From CBDFKK01 sp965248815 (GTDB lineage Bacteria; Pseudomonadota; Alphaproteobacteria; SMXP01): a stretch of 64,000 nucleotides of DNA. Shown here one piece after another: positions 8,272 to 17,557 of this stretch; within the stretch, counting starts at the first letter, position 1, and every line of letters starts with the position of its first letter. The stretch lies in assembly GCA_965248815.1 (NCBI GenBank), contig CBDFKK010000001.1, positions 1-64,000 of the forward strand, in the 5' to 3' direction. The translations under genes and the position numbers were made by a program. The notes beneath the pieces were generated by a model that worked only from the letters and a program-made list of their open reading frames with translations, searched no databases and had not been told where the DNA came from.

Positions 8272-9705
8272 CTATTCGGCGACGGCGCGCGCCGGTTCCC
8301 AACTTAGAATTTTTTTGCCAAGGATACGCCCGAAAGTGAGAGCAGGCATGAGCGACATGCCGCCGACGAACGCATTCCCGCTGAGGCGCGCAAAGCCCAG
8401 TACTTCGCCGCCTGCATATAAGTTGGTAATTGGCGTTCCGTCTGTCTTCAAAACCCGCAAATCTCCATCCGCAGCAACGCCCGCCGGGCTAATGACCGTC
8501 GCGCCTACAGCTTTCGCTGCGTAGAAGGGCGGCTTGGCGATCGGCCTAATCATACGCTCGCGGCCAAACTCGGCATCCTTGCGTGACTCAACGGAGTCAT
8601 TGAACTTTGCGACAGTGCCTTCAAGCGTCTCCACACTCATATCAAGTTGCTTGGCGAGAGAGGCAAGCGTATCGGCTTTAAAGAAGTAGGGATGATTGCC
8701 GAACCGCGCGCCTAGCTCTTCGCGGGTTTCCAGATTGAGCACCGGTGCATTTTGACGTATCGGCTCGTCGAAAATAATGAACATGGTCATGTCCGGCTGA
8801 TCCAAGAGGGCGTGCTCAATGTGATCGACGCTCGGATGATCTTCTCGCACAAAGCGCTTGCCGCTGGCGTCCACGTAAATTTCCCACGGCATGCGCATAG
8901 TGGGGATCAACCGATAAAAGACGGTCGAGAGCGGATCACTTGGGTTCTCGCGAAATCCCGCACACGTGCATAGAAAACAATCTTCGCCGCCAAACGCAGC
9001 ACCGATGTCGCGCGCCGCACGAATGCCGTCACCTCGGGAATAGGGATTGCAAAAAGAATTGAGCGCTATGTTCGGCGTCACTTCGCGCCACATCTCCTGA
9101 TTGGCGGCATAACCGCCGGACGCCAGGACGACATTTTGCCCGTAATGGCTTTCCGTGCCGCCCGGCGCCTCAACTTCAATCCCGGTTACGCCGCCGGATT
9201 GATCTTGAATGAGTTTTTGAAAACGGGTCGACAGGCGCAGATCGATATTACCTTCCGCCACAAGTTTTTCATGGACAGGCTTCATCACGTCGAGAATGGA
9301 AACCCCCATCTTCTCGCCCCAGCAATAACGTCTTGTGCGATAGGTCTCGTGAGCGCTTCCCGCGACAGGTTGGCCCGGCAATGTTTGAAATCCGATGTCC
9401 ATAAGCCAGTCGAGTGTTCCGGCGGCGTTGGCAATGCAAAGCTTGCCGAGAACGGGATCGATGGTGTTGTGAGCAATCCTCTGGGCGTCTTGGTAGTGGG
9501 CGTCCGGTGAGTCATCGATGCCAAGTGACTTTTGAAGCCTAGAGCCCGCCGCGCTGATTTGACCTGAGGACCAATGAAGCGTGCCGCCAATCCGCTCGTC
9601 GGCTTCGATTTGCAAAACCTTCGCGCCTCTGTTCGCGGCAAATATGGCGGCGGGCAGGCCGGTTGATCCCGCGCCTATAATAATGACATCCCAGATTTCG
9701 CTCAT
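8272..9705 (-). CDS. FAD-dependent oxidoreductase, fumarate reductase/ketosteroid dehydrogenase type
   Basis: 477 residues. The N-terminal dinucleotide-binding motif is clear (VIIIGAGSTGLPAA, then the Glu at the end of strand 2 in IEADERIGG). A second FAD-contact segment VVLASGGYAANQEM and the C-terminal NLYAGGEVLGFARLSGN region fit the FAD_binding_2 family (fumarate reductase, KstD, tricarballylate dehydrogenase). These enzymes dehydrogenate C-C bonds next to a carbonyl or carboxylate; the substrate here cannot be called. No signal peptide, so cytoplasmic. It is divergent from the methyltransferase and shares the promoter region with the palindrome at 9821. Confidence 0.88.
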   Translation of the reverse strand: MSEIWDVIIIGAGSTGLPAAIFAANRGAKVLQIEADERIGGTLHWSSGQISAAGSRLQKSLGIDDSPDAHYQDAQRIAHNTIDPVLGKLCIANAAGTLDWLMDIGFQTLPGQPVAGSAHETYRTRRYCWGEKMGVSILDVMKPVHEKLVAEGNIDLRLSTRFQKLIQDQSGGVTGIEVEAPGGTESHYGQNVVLASGGYAANQEMWREVTPNIALNSFCNPYSRGDGIRAARDIGAAFGGEDCFLCTCAGFRENPSDPLSTVFYRLIPTMRMPWEIYVDASGKRFVREDHPSVDHIEHALLDQPDMTMFIIFDEPIRQNAPVLNLETREELGARFGNHPYFFKADTLASLAKQLDMSVETLEGTVAKFNDSVESRKDAEFGRERMIRPIAKPPFYAAKAVGATVISPAGVAADGDLRVLKTDGTPITNLYAGGEVLGFARLSGNAFVGGMSLMPALTFGRILGKKILSWEPARAVAE

Positions 9706-9820
9706 GATAATTTCCTATGGCCTGCGGGGAATCACAGAAAAGAGTGGGGGACGGCATGGTTCCATAGTTGCTGGGGATTATCCAGATCGGACGCATACCC
9801 GGCGGATATCTTGGCGGTCG

Positions 9821-9836
9821 ACACATATATATGTGT
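9821..9836. promoter_or_regulatory. 16-bp perfect palindrome in divergent promoter region
   Basis: ACACATATATATGTGT is a perfect dyad, about 115 bases upstream of the flavoprotein start and about 80 bases upstream of the methyltransferase start. Its position and perfection suggest an operator for a dimeric regulator acting on both genes. No regulator gene is adjacent. Confidence 0.5.
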
Positions 9837-9913
9837 GTGGAGTGGCCGGTGCACGGCTGCAATTGGTATAGTGCGTGACCCAACCCAGTGGGCAACCGAT
9901 GAGGAAATAAAGT

Positions 9914-10981
9914 ATGGATCGGGGCCGGATCGGGCGACTGCAACGCCCGCCTACTTTGGAAGTCGAGAGCTATCACGATTTCTGCACGACCGTGAGGGAC
10001 TTCGTCTTCTCTGATTTAACGGCGCCGGCAGCGGCGGCGGCTCAAGCGGCGATTGACCAGGCTTCAATCAGTGAACGTCCCGATCTCAACGATAGTGCGA
10101 CTATTCAGTCTATCCTCAAACCGGTACCGCCCGTTGCCGTGCGCTCGCGCGTTCTGCGTAGCGTCCAAGAAATGACCTGGGCGCGCATTCGCGTTGCGCT
10201 TTACGACGAGGAAGCGGAATTCGATGACCAACTCGCGTCGGCGGAAAACGCAGGACCAGGCAGCCTTAGTCTTGATCCCGAGCTAAGAGCGCCCCCCTAC
10301 ACAGCCCATGAGTTTCACATCCAGCCTGGCGGTTATGGCGACGAGAAATTCGCCGGCGCCGTTTATCACCACGGAACCAACGTCTTTTATCAGGGCATGA
10401 ACCATCAAGACGAAGTTCACTTCGCCCTTGCTGATTTCTTAAAGGTGCCCGAAGACGGAAGCGTGAACCGCATTCTGGATCTTGGCTGTTCCGTCGGGCA
10501 GGGCACGGTGGCTCTTAAAGAGGCGCATCCGCAAGCGGAGGTTTGGGGCATCGACGTTGCCGCGCCACAGCTTCGCTATGGGCACAAGCGCGCGTCCGAT
10601 CTCGACGTCAACGTGAACTTTGCGCAACGCCTTGCGGAAGACACCAAATTTCCCGACAGCCATTTCGATGTGGTCAATGCCTTTATCTTGTTTCACGAGG
10701 TGCCGGAGTCGGCGGCGATTGACATTATCAAAGAGGCGTACCGGGTTCTGAGGCCCGGCGGCGTATTTAATGTTTTCGACTTGCCGACCGAACAGACAAA
10801 CCAAACTCCCTATATCCGCTTTGTTTATGATCTCGACCGTGCGGACAATGGTGAGGCCTTTGCCCCCGATTTTGTCCGCAGCGATTTTCGGGCGCTGCTT
10901 CGGGCACAAGGCTTCGAGGTCGAGAAGGGCCCTAGGCTTGTGATGGTGGTTGAGGGGCTGTACTGCACCAAACGGTCATAG
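9914..10981 (+). CDS. Class I SAM-dependent methyltransferase
   Basis: 355 residues, start ATG behind GAGGAAATAAAGT. An N-terminal region of about 170 residues with no recognised domain is followed by a Rossmann methyltransferase domain: motif I ILDLGCSVGQG, acidic motif II VWGIDVAAPQ, the post-motif segment FDVVNAFILFHEVP and AYRVLRPGGVFNVFDLP. The Methyltransf_11/25-type core with a long N-terminal extension is common in small-molecule methyltransferases. Substrate unknown. It is divergent from the flavoprotein and lies upstream of the TonB receptor pair, so a role in handling an imported compound is possible. Confidence 0.88.
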   Translation: MDRGRIGRLQRPPTLEVESYHDFCTTVRDFVFSDLTAPAAAAAQAAIDQASISERPDLNDSATIQSILKPVPPVAVRSRVLRSVQEMTWARIRVALYDEEAEFDDQLASAENAGPGSLSLDPELRAPPYTAHEFHIQPGGYGDEKFAGAVYHHGTNVFYQGMNHQDEVHFALADFLKVPEDGSVNRILDLGCSVGQGTVALKEAHPQAEVWGIDVAAPQLRYGHKRASDLDVNVNFAQRLAEDTKFPDSHFDVVNAFILFHEVPESAAIDIIKEAYRVLRPGGVFNVFDLPTEQTNQTPYIRFVYDLDRADNGEAFAPDFVRSDFRALLRAQGFEVEKGPRLVMVVEGLYCTKRS

Positions 10982-11230
10982 CGCAGTGCGGTCGAAAATG
11001 CTCCTGCCTTGGGATTTGCCGTCGTTTCAATATGGTCGGCCGCACCCTCAGGTGATTGGAAGCTTGATTTTTCTGTCCACTGATCAAACAAGTAAAAATC
11101 CCAGGATCATAGATGTTGGAATTTCTGGACAAGGCCCCTCATTGGGTATGGACTTAGTTTCAGAACGGCTTTGCCGCAAAAGGCGCGCGAACGACTTAAA
11201 GCACGCAAGACATGGAAAAGGGGGATCCTC

Positions 11231-13732
11231 ATGTCAACTTCTCGTATTTCAAGAATTCTCGGAAGTGTTACCGCCGCGGCGATTTTGGCGACACCGATCG
11301 CGGTCGCGCCGACCAGCCAAGGCTGGGCCCAGCAAGGTACGATCATCGTGACGACCCGGCGCCGCGAAGAGACATTGCAGGATGTTCCGATTTCCGTGTC
11401 GGTTAAGAGCCAACAACAGCTCGACAATTTGGGCATCACGGACGTTGAAATGCTCGCAGATTTCACGCCGGGGTTTCAAGTTGAGGACACCACTGGCACG
11501 GGCGGCGGGCGTCAGGATGCGAACATTCGTTTCCGCGGAATTACCGAGCAAATCAGCACGGCCGGTTCAAAGACCGGTGCCGTGTTTTGGGATGGTGCCT
11601 ATATCTCCGGGGGCTTTGGTTTCCTCCCGCTAATCGATCTTGAACGAGCTGAGATTATTAAAGGACCGCAGAACGCTTACTTTGCCCGCAATACCTTCGC
11701 CGGCGCGGCAAACTTCATTCCCAAATCGCCGGGTGACGAATTTGAAGCGAATGCAGCCTTTACGGTTGGCTTTGGGTTGGACGACGACGAACAAACTAGT
11801 TATTCAGGCATGATTGCTGCCGGTGGTCCGATTACGGAACAAATCGGCCTTCGTCTTGCAGCTCAGTGGCAGCGCGACGGCGGGGACTATCAATATGGCA
11901 ACGGCGATCCCTTGGGAACATACGAAAACAGATCCATCTTTGGGACGTCCACGTGGGATGTCACGGATTCGTTTAGTCTGAAAGCCACCGGCTTCTTTGT
12001 GGATGCAGACGACACGACGAATATGCAAGCCACTCGCGCAACCGTTGCCCCGGGAGACTGTAATAAGACATTTACGGGATCCGCTCTTAATCCGCTCACG
12101 GGCGTCGTGACGCCGTTTTCAACAGATCTGAGCCTGTCGCTGAATACTCTATTCTGCGGCACTATTCCAAAAGCCACCGATTCCAACATAATCTTGGGGC
12201 CGACGGGTCAACTCGACGCCGGCTTAGTTGGCCAGCCATTTCCTGGTTTTCCCCAACAGGCGGCAATTGATGTTGCACAAACGGTCCCCTCAGCGATTGC
12301 ACACCATAACTTTGATGTTCCGGACCGCCTCGGTGGCGAATTTCGCGTGTGGCGGGGGCAGCTCAGCGGGACGTGGGATTTGCCCGGCGATTGGTCGGCA
12401 AGTTTCTTGGGCTCCTATGGTGCCGCCAAGACCTCTTCAATGCTCGATGCCAATTTTGGCTCCGGCTTTAATGGAGACATGGCAGACTTTTTCCCCTCCG
12501 CTCGATATTCGTACATAAGAGACGCATTCGTTGAAGCGCGCGTGCAATCCCCGCAGGACAATCGTCTTCGCGGTGAAATCGGTGTTAGCTACTACGACCA
12601 AGTCCAAGACAATGCGGGCGCCAATTTTATCAACCCTGCTAATTTGGACCAACAGGCCAACCGCGCCTTCGGTATCTTTGGTTCGCTTGACTTTGACATC
12701 TTGGAAAACTTGACGGCGTCGTTCGACGCTCGCTGGGTCGATGACAAACAGACTGCGGTCCATATCGGCCAAGCGACAGCGTTACCCCCAGCTGCTCAGA
12801 TCGGCCTAGAGAACCAGTACAACGATTTCATGCCCAGGGCGATTCTTTCTTACCAACCCTTTGAGTCAACCAATGTCTATTTCAGTTGGGCAAAAGGTTC
12901 GATCAATGCTGTTTCCACCCGGTGCGAACAGTTCAACATCGAGACAATGTCGACGATTGATTGTTCCGCCTTGGGGGTTTTTACCGACATCCAGGAGCTG
13001 ACGTCTTACGAAATCGGCTTGAAGCAGTCGTTCGATTGGCTGCAATACTCCTTGGCCGGTTACTTCCAGAAATGGCATAACCAACCCTTTAATAACACTG
13101 TCCTGTTGGGGAGTGGCAGGACGCCTGTCCTGACCATTCCTGGCAATTCCGAGTATTGGGGCGTGGAATTTGAGTTTCTTGCAAGACCCATGGAAGGGGT
13201 CGATTTTATGGGCAGCGTCGGCTGGCAGGACGCTGAGCTGACCGAGCTCGGTGCCACGGGAACTCAGGGCACCAGAATTCTTTGCCCCTCAGCCATATCG
13301 GGCCGCAACATATTCTCTAACCACACATCGGGCCCGCGCTGTACGGCCCTTGATGGGGGTGGGGTGGTCAATTCTGCCGGCCTTCAGCCCCGCTTTGTTG
13401 CCGAATGGACAGCGAGCATGGGACTTCTACTTACCCACCAATTGGGCAGTACGGGGCGCGACATCTATTTCCGTGCCGATGCTATTTACGAAGGCAGCCG
13501 CTTTTACGATAACTTCGAATTCAACAAATTGGCGGGTTATTGGAAGGCCAACTTCCGCGTTGGCGCGCATCTCAACGGTAATTTCCGCGCCGAAGCGTTT
13601 GTGGAGAATGCCACCAATGATTCCACGCTTGTGGTGGGAGGTACGACCACACTCAGTCCTGCTTCCCGCAAGACGTTCACCGTGCTGCCGGAAAAACGCG
13701 AAGTGGGCATCCGTTTGTTTGCCAACTTCTAG
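11231..13732 (+). CDS. TonB-dependent outer-membrane receptor (first of tandem pair)
   Basis: The ATG at 11231 (GGGGGA seven bases upstream) gives 833 residues and places a signal peptide at the very start (about 1-33, cut near WAQQG). The plug domain follows: a TonB-box-like IIVTTRRREETLQDVPISV-type segment (shown in parts: TRRREETLQDVP), RFRGI, and FARNTFAGAANFIPK. The remainder is a 22-strand barrel ending KREVGIRLFANF with the terminal Phe. The family imports large or scarce substrates (siderophores, cobalamin, sugars, aromatics) using TonB energy. It is a close paralogue of the next gene, and both end in similar terminators. Confidence 0.95.
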   Translation: MSTSRISRILGSVTAAAILATPIAVAPTSQGWAQQGTIIVTTRRREETLQDVPISVSVKSQQQLDNLGITDVEMLADFTPGFQVEDTTGTGGGRQDANIRFRGITEQISTAGSKTGAVFWDGAYISGGFGFLPLIDLERAEIIKGPQNAYFARNTFAGAANFIPKSPGDEFEANAAFTVGFGLDDDEQTSYSGMIAAGGPITEQIGLRLAAQWQRDGGDYQYGNGDPLGTYENRSIFGTSTWDVTDSFSLKATGFFVDADDTTNMQATRATVAPGDCNKTFTGSALNPLTGVVTPFSTDLSLSLNTLFCGTIPKATDSNIILGPTGQLDAGLVGQPFPGFPQQAAIDVAQTVPSAIAHHNFDVPDRLGGEFRVWRGQLSGTWDLPGDWSASFLGSYGAAKTSSMLDANFGSGFNGDMADFFPSARYSYIRDAFVEARVQSPQDNRLRGEIGVSYYDQVQDNAGANFINPANLDQQANRAFGIFGSLDFDILENLTASFDARWVDDKQTAVHIGQATALPPAAQIGLENQYNDFMPRAILSYQPFESTNVYFSWAKGSINAVSTRCEQFNIETMSTIDCSALGVFTDIQELTSYEIGLKQSFDWLQYSLAGYFQKWHNQPFNNTVLLGSGRTPVLTIPGNSEYWGVEFEFLARPMEGVDFMGSVGWQDAELTELGATGTQGTRILCPSAISGRNIFSNHTSGPRCTALDGGGVVNSAGLQPRFVAEWTASMGLLLTHQLGSTGRDIYFRADAIYEGSRFYDNFEFNKLAGYWKANFRVGAHLNGNFRAEAFVENATNDSTLVVGGTTTLSPASRKTFTVLPEKREVGIRLFANF

Positions 13733-13763
13733 TCGATACAACCAAGTTTGGGCTCATAGTTTG

Positions 13764-13798
13764 CCGCCGCCGGGGTGACCCGGCGGCGGTTTTCTTTG
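13764..13798 (+). terminator. Rho-independent terminator of first TonB receptor
   Basis: An 11-bp GC stem (CCGCCGCCGGG with CCCGGCGGCGG) closed by a GTGA tetraloop is followed by TTTTCTTT. It ends the first receptor transcript 32 bases after the stop. Confidence 0.92.
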
Positions 13799-14004
13799 TT
13801 CACAGCCTTTCTTTCCGTGTGCCGTGTAGGTGTGGCCATTTTGTCCGCATGTCAAACAAACTGCTGTAGTACGCATCATATTTATAATAATCGGCAGGAT
13901 GCTCTGGACAATCAAAGAGTTTCCGGGTGAAATGTGTTAAGAATCGGGAGTTAGCGCCAGGGGCGCGCAATAATTACGACTGCGTGACAAGAGGGGGGAT
14001 CCAC

Positions 14005-16569
14005 ATGTCGACATCTCGCTTATCGAAATTTCTCGGAAGCGTCACTACTGCTGCCATATTAGCGGCACCAATGGCCGTCGTGCCGACCAGCCAAGGCTGG
14101 TCGCAGGGTGCCATCGTCGTGACCGCACGTCGCCGCGAGGAGACGTTGCAAGACGTCCCGATTGCCGTCACCGTGTTTAGCCAGCAGCAGTTGAATAACG
14201 CCGGGATCAGCGGCATTCAAGATCTTTCGGACTTTACGCCGGGCTTCAACCTTGAGAATTCTGACGGCCAAGGCGGCGGACGGCAAAACGCGGACATTAG
14301 GTTCCGCGGTATTGCTCAGCAAATTAACTTTGCCTCCTCGCGCATCGGTGCCGTGTTCTGGGATGGTGCTTACGTTTCATCCGGTATCGGTTTCATACCG
14401 TTGATCGACTTGGAACGTGTTGAGGTTCTTAAGGGCCCGCAAAACGCGCAATTCGCGCGTAATACGTTTGCCGGCGCCGTCAACTATATCCCGAAAGAGC
14501 CCGGCGACGAGTTCGAAGCGAATGCGTCGTTTGAGGTTAACTTTGGCACAGGCTCTGATGAGCAAGTCGGCTACAGTACCGTTATCGCGGCCGGCGGTCC
14601 CGTGACCGAAAAGGTTGGTCTTCGCTTGGCCGGCCAATACGAACGGGTTGGCGGCGACTACGAGTTCCTCAATGGTGAGCCCATGGGCGAGGAACACAAC
14701 ATGGCCCTGTTCGGTGTAGCGACGTTCGAAGCCACTGATAGCTTGCGCTTTAAGGCGTCAGGCTTCTTCGTCGATGCTGAAGATACGACCATTGCTCAAT
14801 CGGTTAGAGGAGAAGTGGCTCCTGGCGATTGTGGCATCGTCTTTAGTGGTGCAACGCTGGACGGATTGAGTGGTGTCGAGACGCCGTTCATGACGGATTT
14901 GAGTTTGAGCACGCAGAATCTGTTCTGCGGCACGATTCCAAACGCGGACAATCCGGGCCTGTCACCATACGGTACATTTGCCTCACCAGGGGCAGTTGCT
15001 CTCACCTCGGGTTTCGGACCTACTGGAGGGCAGGGCTCTATTGATCGTGCCCAGTCGACCGATCCAAGAATTGAACCCCGTGGCTTTGAAGTTCCTGACG
15101 GGTTTGGAAGTACTTACCGCGCATTTCGCGGCCAACTCGGAAGTGAGTGGGATCTTCCCAATAATCACACCTTCCGGACGTTGACCTCGTGGGGCGTCGC
15201 TAAGTCCTGGCGGATTAACGACTTCCTCTACGGCGATGATGGTGACCTAACTACGCCAACAACAACGATGGCCTTTCCGACAGACCGTCAGGAATGGACC
15301 CGAGACTTCTTCGCGGAAGCTCGTCTTGCATCTGATCCGGAACAGCGCGTGCGCTACGAAATCGGCGTAAGCTACTATGATCAGATATTCGAGGGTGCAA
15401 CGAATGCTCAACGCGATTTCCAATCGAATGAAGCGATCGGCATTTTCGGCTCCCTTGACATTGACGTCACGGATCAAATCACGGTCTCTGGTGAAGGCCG
15501 TTGGGTCCACGACACGCAAACTTTAGAATATGTCGGGTCGTTTGGCGTTATGCCCGGTATGGTAGGAGCGGAAATCGGTGAAGTCAGTCATTATACTGAT
15601 TTCATGCCCCGCGCGATTATTCAATACGAGCCCAATGATTTTACCAACATCTATTTCAGTTGGGCCCAAGGTTCATTGAATACACTGCCAACGCGGGCAA
15701 CGACATTTGATGACCAAGCGCCGGGGATTATTGATCCAAGCAATTTCCCGACCTTTACGGACATCCAAAGGCTGACCAGCTTTGAAATTGGTATCAAGCA
15801 GAATCTCGATTTTATGAGGTATTCAATTGCTGCGTACCACATGAAGTGGCAGAACCAGCCGTTCAATAACGTGGTACTTCTATCGTCGGGGACAACACCG
15901 GTGCTCACCTTGCCGGGTGATTCCAGATATTGGGGCATCGACTTTGAAGTCGGCGCAAGCCCGATTGAAGGCCTGGACCTCGTGGGAACCGTCGGTTGGG
16001 TCAATGCGGAGCTCACTAAGCTCGGTGCCACGGGCAGTGTGGCAACCAATGTGTTGGCACCAGGGTGTCAGGCACTTGTTCCGGCTAATCCTCCGTTTTT
16101 GCCGCCGAATCCGCTAACAGGAACGCCCTCGGACCCAGCAACCTGTTCACCGTTCACGTCGTTTGCTCACGTTCCGTCCGTACTCCTGGACGGCGTGATC
16201 TCAGGGAACGGCAATCGGCCGCGTTACATCGCCGAGTGGACGGCGACCATGAGCGCGACCTATACCCATCCGTTCATGAATCGTGATTGGTATGTCCGCG
16301 GCGATGCCATTTACGAAGGTGGCCGTTTTGTTGACAACTTTGCCTACAACATGATTCCCGGATACTGGCGCGCGAACTTCCGTCTCGGCGTCGACTTCAA
16401 TGAGATGATCCGGGCGGAGGCGTTCGTCACCAACGCGTTCCAGAATACGACGCTTCAAAACGGCGGTACGACGAGCATCAACTTCGGCGGTGCGAATAAT
16501 GGCCGGAAGACGTTCAGTGTCTTGCCCAAGAAGCGTGAAGTTGGCTTTAGGATGTTATTGAACTACTAA
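14005..16569 (+). CDS. TonB-dependent outer-membrane receptor (second of tandem pair)
   Basis: The ATG at 14005 (GAGGGGGGA nearby) gives 854 residues; the longer frame starting at 13927 lacks a ribosome-binding site. Signal peptide, plug and barrel follow the same plan as the upstream receptor, with near-identical leader (STSRLSKFLGS versus STSRISRILGS), TRRREETLQDVP-like box (ARRREETLQDVP), FARNTFAGAVNYIPK and terminal KREVGFRMLLNY. It is a tandem duplicate that has diverged in the extracellular loops, including an extra Pro/Asn-rich loop at about 690-730. Own promoter region and own terminator. Substrate unknown. Confidence 0.95.
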   Translation: MSTSRLSKFLGSVTTAAILAAPMAVVPTSQGWSQGAIVVTARRREETLQDVPIAVTVFSQQQLNNAGISGIQDLSDFTPGFNLENSDGQGGGRQNADIRFRGIAQQINFASSRIGAVFWDGAYVSSGIGFIPLIDLERVEVLKGPQNAQFARNTFAGAVNYIPKEPGDEFEANASFEVNFGTGSDEQVGYSTVIAAGGPVTEKVGLRLAGQYERVGGDYEFLNGEPMGEEHNMALFGVATFEATDSLRFKASGFFVDAEDTTIAQSVRGEVAPGDCGIVFSGATLDGLSGVETPFMTDLSLSTQNLFCGTIPNADNPGLSPYGTFASPGAVALTSGFGPTGGQGSIDRAQSTDPRIEPRGFEVPDGFGSTYRAFRGQLGSEWDLPNNHTFRTLTSWGVAKSWRINDFLYGDDGDLTTPTTTMAFPTDRQEWTRDFFAEARLASDPEQRVRYEIGVSYYDQIFEGATNAQRDFQSNEAIGIFGSLDIDVTDQITVSGEGRWVHDTQTLEYVGSFGVMPGMVGAEIGEVSHYTDFMPRAIIQYEPNDFTNIYFSWAQGSLNTLPTRATTFDDQAPGIIDPSNFPTFTDIQRLTSFEIGIKQNLDFMRYSIAAYHMKWQNQPFNNVVLLSSGTTPVLTLPGDSRYWGIDFEVGASPIEGLDLVGTVGWVNAELTKLGATGSVATNVLAPGCQALVPANPPFLPPNPLTGTPSDPATCSPFTSFAHVPSVLLDGVISGNGNRPRYIAEWTATMSATYTHPFMNRDWYVRGDAIYEGGRFVDNFAYNMIPGYWRANFRLGVDFNEMIRAEAFVTNAFQNTTLQNGGTTSINFGGANNGRKTFSVLPKKREVGFRMLLNY

Positions 16570-16596
16570 GCCAAATAAGTTCATACCTAAACAATG

Positions 16597-16630
16597 CCGC
16601 CGCTGGGGAAACCTGGCGGCGGTTTTCTTT
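16597..16630 (+). terminator. Rho-independent terminator of second TonB receptor
   Basis: CCGCCGCTGGG pairs with CCTGGCGGCGG (two G-U pairs) around a GAAA tetraloop, then TTTTCTTT. It is the evident duplicate of the terminator at 13764, so the tandem duplication included the 3' flank. Confidence 0.9.
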
Positions 16631-16799
16631 GTCCGGCCGGTGTGAACGCTCCCTGCATCATTATTCTGCCTGCGGAAGAAAAATTGCGGCGGTATTTCCA
16701 CATGATTTAGCCATCGGAAGGCTTGACAAACCATTGCATGGGGTTGTTTTTCACTTTTTAATGTTTCTACGGCTGACCTGCCGTGGGAAGAGGTGAGAC

Positions 16800-17227
16800 A
16801 TGAAGTATTTGCACACGGCGGTGCGCGTCGAAGATCTCGATGCAGCACTTGACTTTTATTGCAACAAAATGGGCCTCAGGGAGTTGCACCGGTTTGAAGG
16901 CAATAAAGCAGACTGCACCATCGTCTTTCTCGCCGCGCCCGGTAACGACGAGGCGCAGATCGAAGTGGTGCACTATCGCGACCCGGACGAACGCGCGGCC
17001 AAAGGAAACTTCGGTCACATTTCCTACCAAGTCGACAACATCTATGACACCTGCTGGGAGCTGATGGCACAGGGGCTCACGCTTAATATGCCGCCCAAAG
17101 ACGGCTTCATGGCCTTTGTCCGCTTGTCCGCTCCCCTGATAACATTTCCATTGAGTTGCTCCAGAAGGGAGGGCCGCTTCCGCCAGAAGAGCCGTGGCTC
17201 TCTATGGAAGAAGTCGGCGAGTGGTAG
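16800..17227 (+). pseudogene. Glyoxalase/VOC-family gene broken by an 8-bp tandem duplication
   Basis: The frame starts at an ATG behind AGAGGTGAGAC and reads as a lactoylglutathione-lyase-like VOC protein (YLHTAVRVEDLDAALDFYC, FGHISYQVDNI). At 17116-17131 the octamer TTGTCCGC occurs twice in a row. Removing one copy restores the expected family ending: AFVR continues into SPDNISIELLQKGG and stops at 17225-17227, giving a 139-residue protein. With the extra copy the frame runs to 17246 with 40 unrelated residues. His and Glu metal ligands in the N-terminal half are intact, but the last Glu (SIELLQ) lies after the shift, so the encoded protein should be inactive. A sequencing or assembly error cannot be excluded. 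Confidence 0.85.
17116..17131. repeat. 8-bp perfect tandem duplication (TTGTCCGC x2)
   Basis: Two adjacent copies at 17116-17123 and 17124-17131 cause the frameshift in the glyoxalase-family gene. The same kind of lesion occurs at 54581. Confidence 0.9.
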
Positions 17228-17262
17228 CTTTCGCTGCGCACATTGAGCTAGAGGAGCTAGGA

Positions 17263-17550
17263 ATGGCACCAGAGGACAACGACCTGCCCGCAAGTCAACG
17301 CATGCCGGTCTATTTTGATAATGTCGCAATCGACAATCTCATTTCCGTTGTATTGGAATTGGGCGCGGCGACCTGGGTCAACCGCGACCGGCTGCGCATT
17401 GTCGAAAAGTTGCTGAGTGAAAAGGGCGTCGTGACGTCAGAGATGATCGAAAAGTACGTGCCCACGGATGAAGAACGCGAAGCCACAAAAGCCGAGCGCG
17501 ACGCATTTGTCAATCGGCTCTATGGAGCTTTCAGTAAGAATCCCGGTTGA
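17263..17550 (+). CDS. Small hypothetical protein, paralogue of the C-terminal domain at 7610
   Basis: 95 residues from the ATG at 17263, which has GAGGAGCTAGGA before it; a longer frame from 17194 overlaps the glyoxalase gene end and is not preferred. It is soluble, mostly helical and charged. From IDNLISVV onward it aligns without gaps to residues of the lysine-rich protein at 7610-8218, sharing RxR, ExL, a T-x4-E and PTD positions. It follows the broken glyoxalase gene by 35 bases and was probably co-transcribed with it. Function unknown. Confidence 0.7.
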   Translation: MAPEDNDLPASQRMPVYFDNVAIDNLISVVLELGAATWVNRDRLRIVEKLLSEKGVVTSEMIEKYVPTDEEREATKAERDAFVNRLYGAFSKNPG

Positions 17551-17557
17551 TCGGAAA

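Noticed and set aside
13799..14004. Possible cobalamin riboswitch upstream of the second TonB receptor
   Set aside because: No B12-box or the conserved GCCACTG/GGGAA elements could be found in the leader, nor in the leader of the first receptor.
17120..17246. Extended 148-codon frame of the glyoxalase gene as the true product
   Set aside because: The last 40 codons have no relation to the family, while the frame after removing one octamer gives the family ending exactly.
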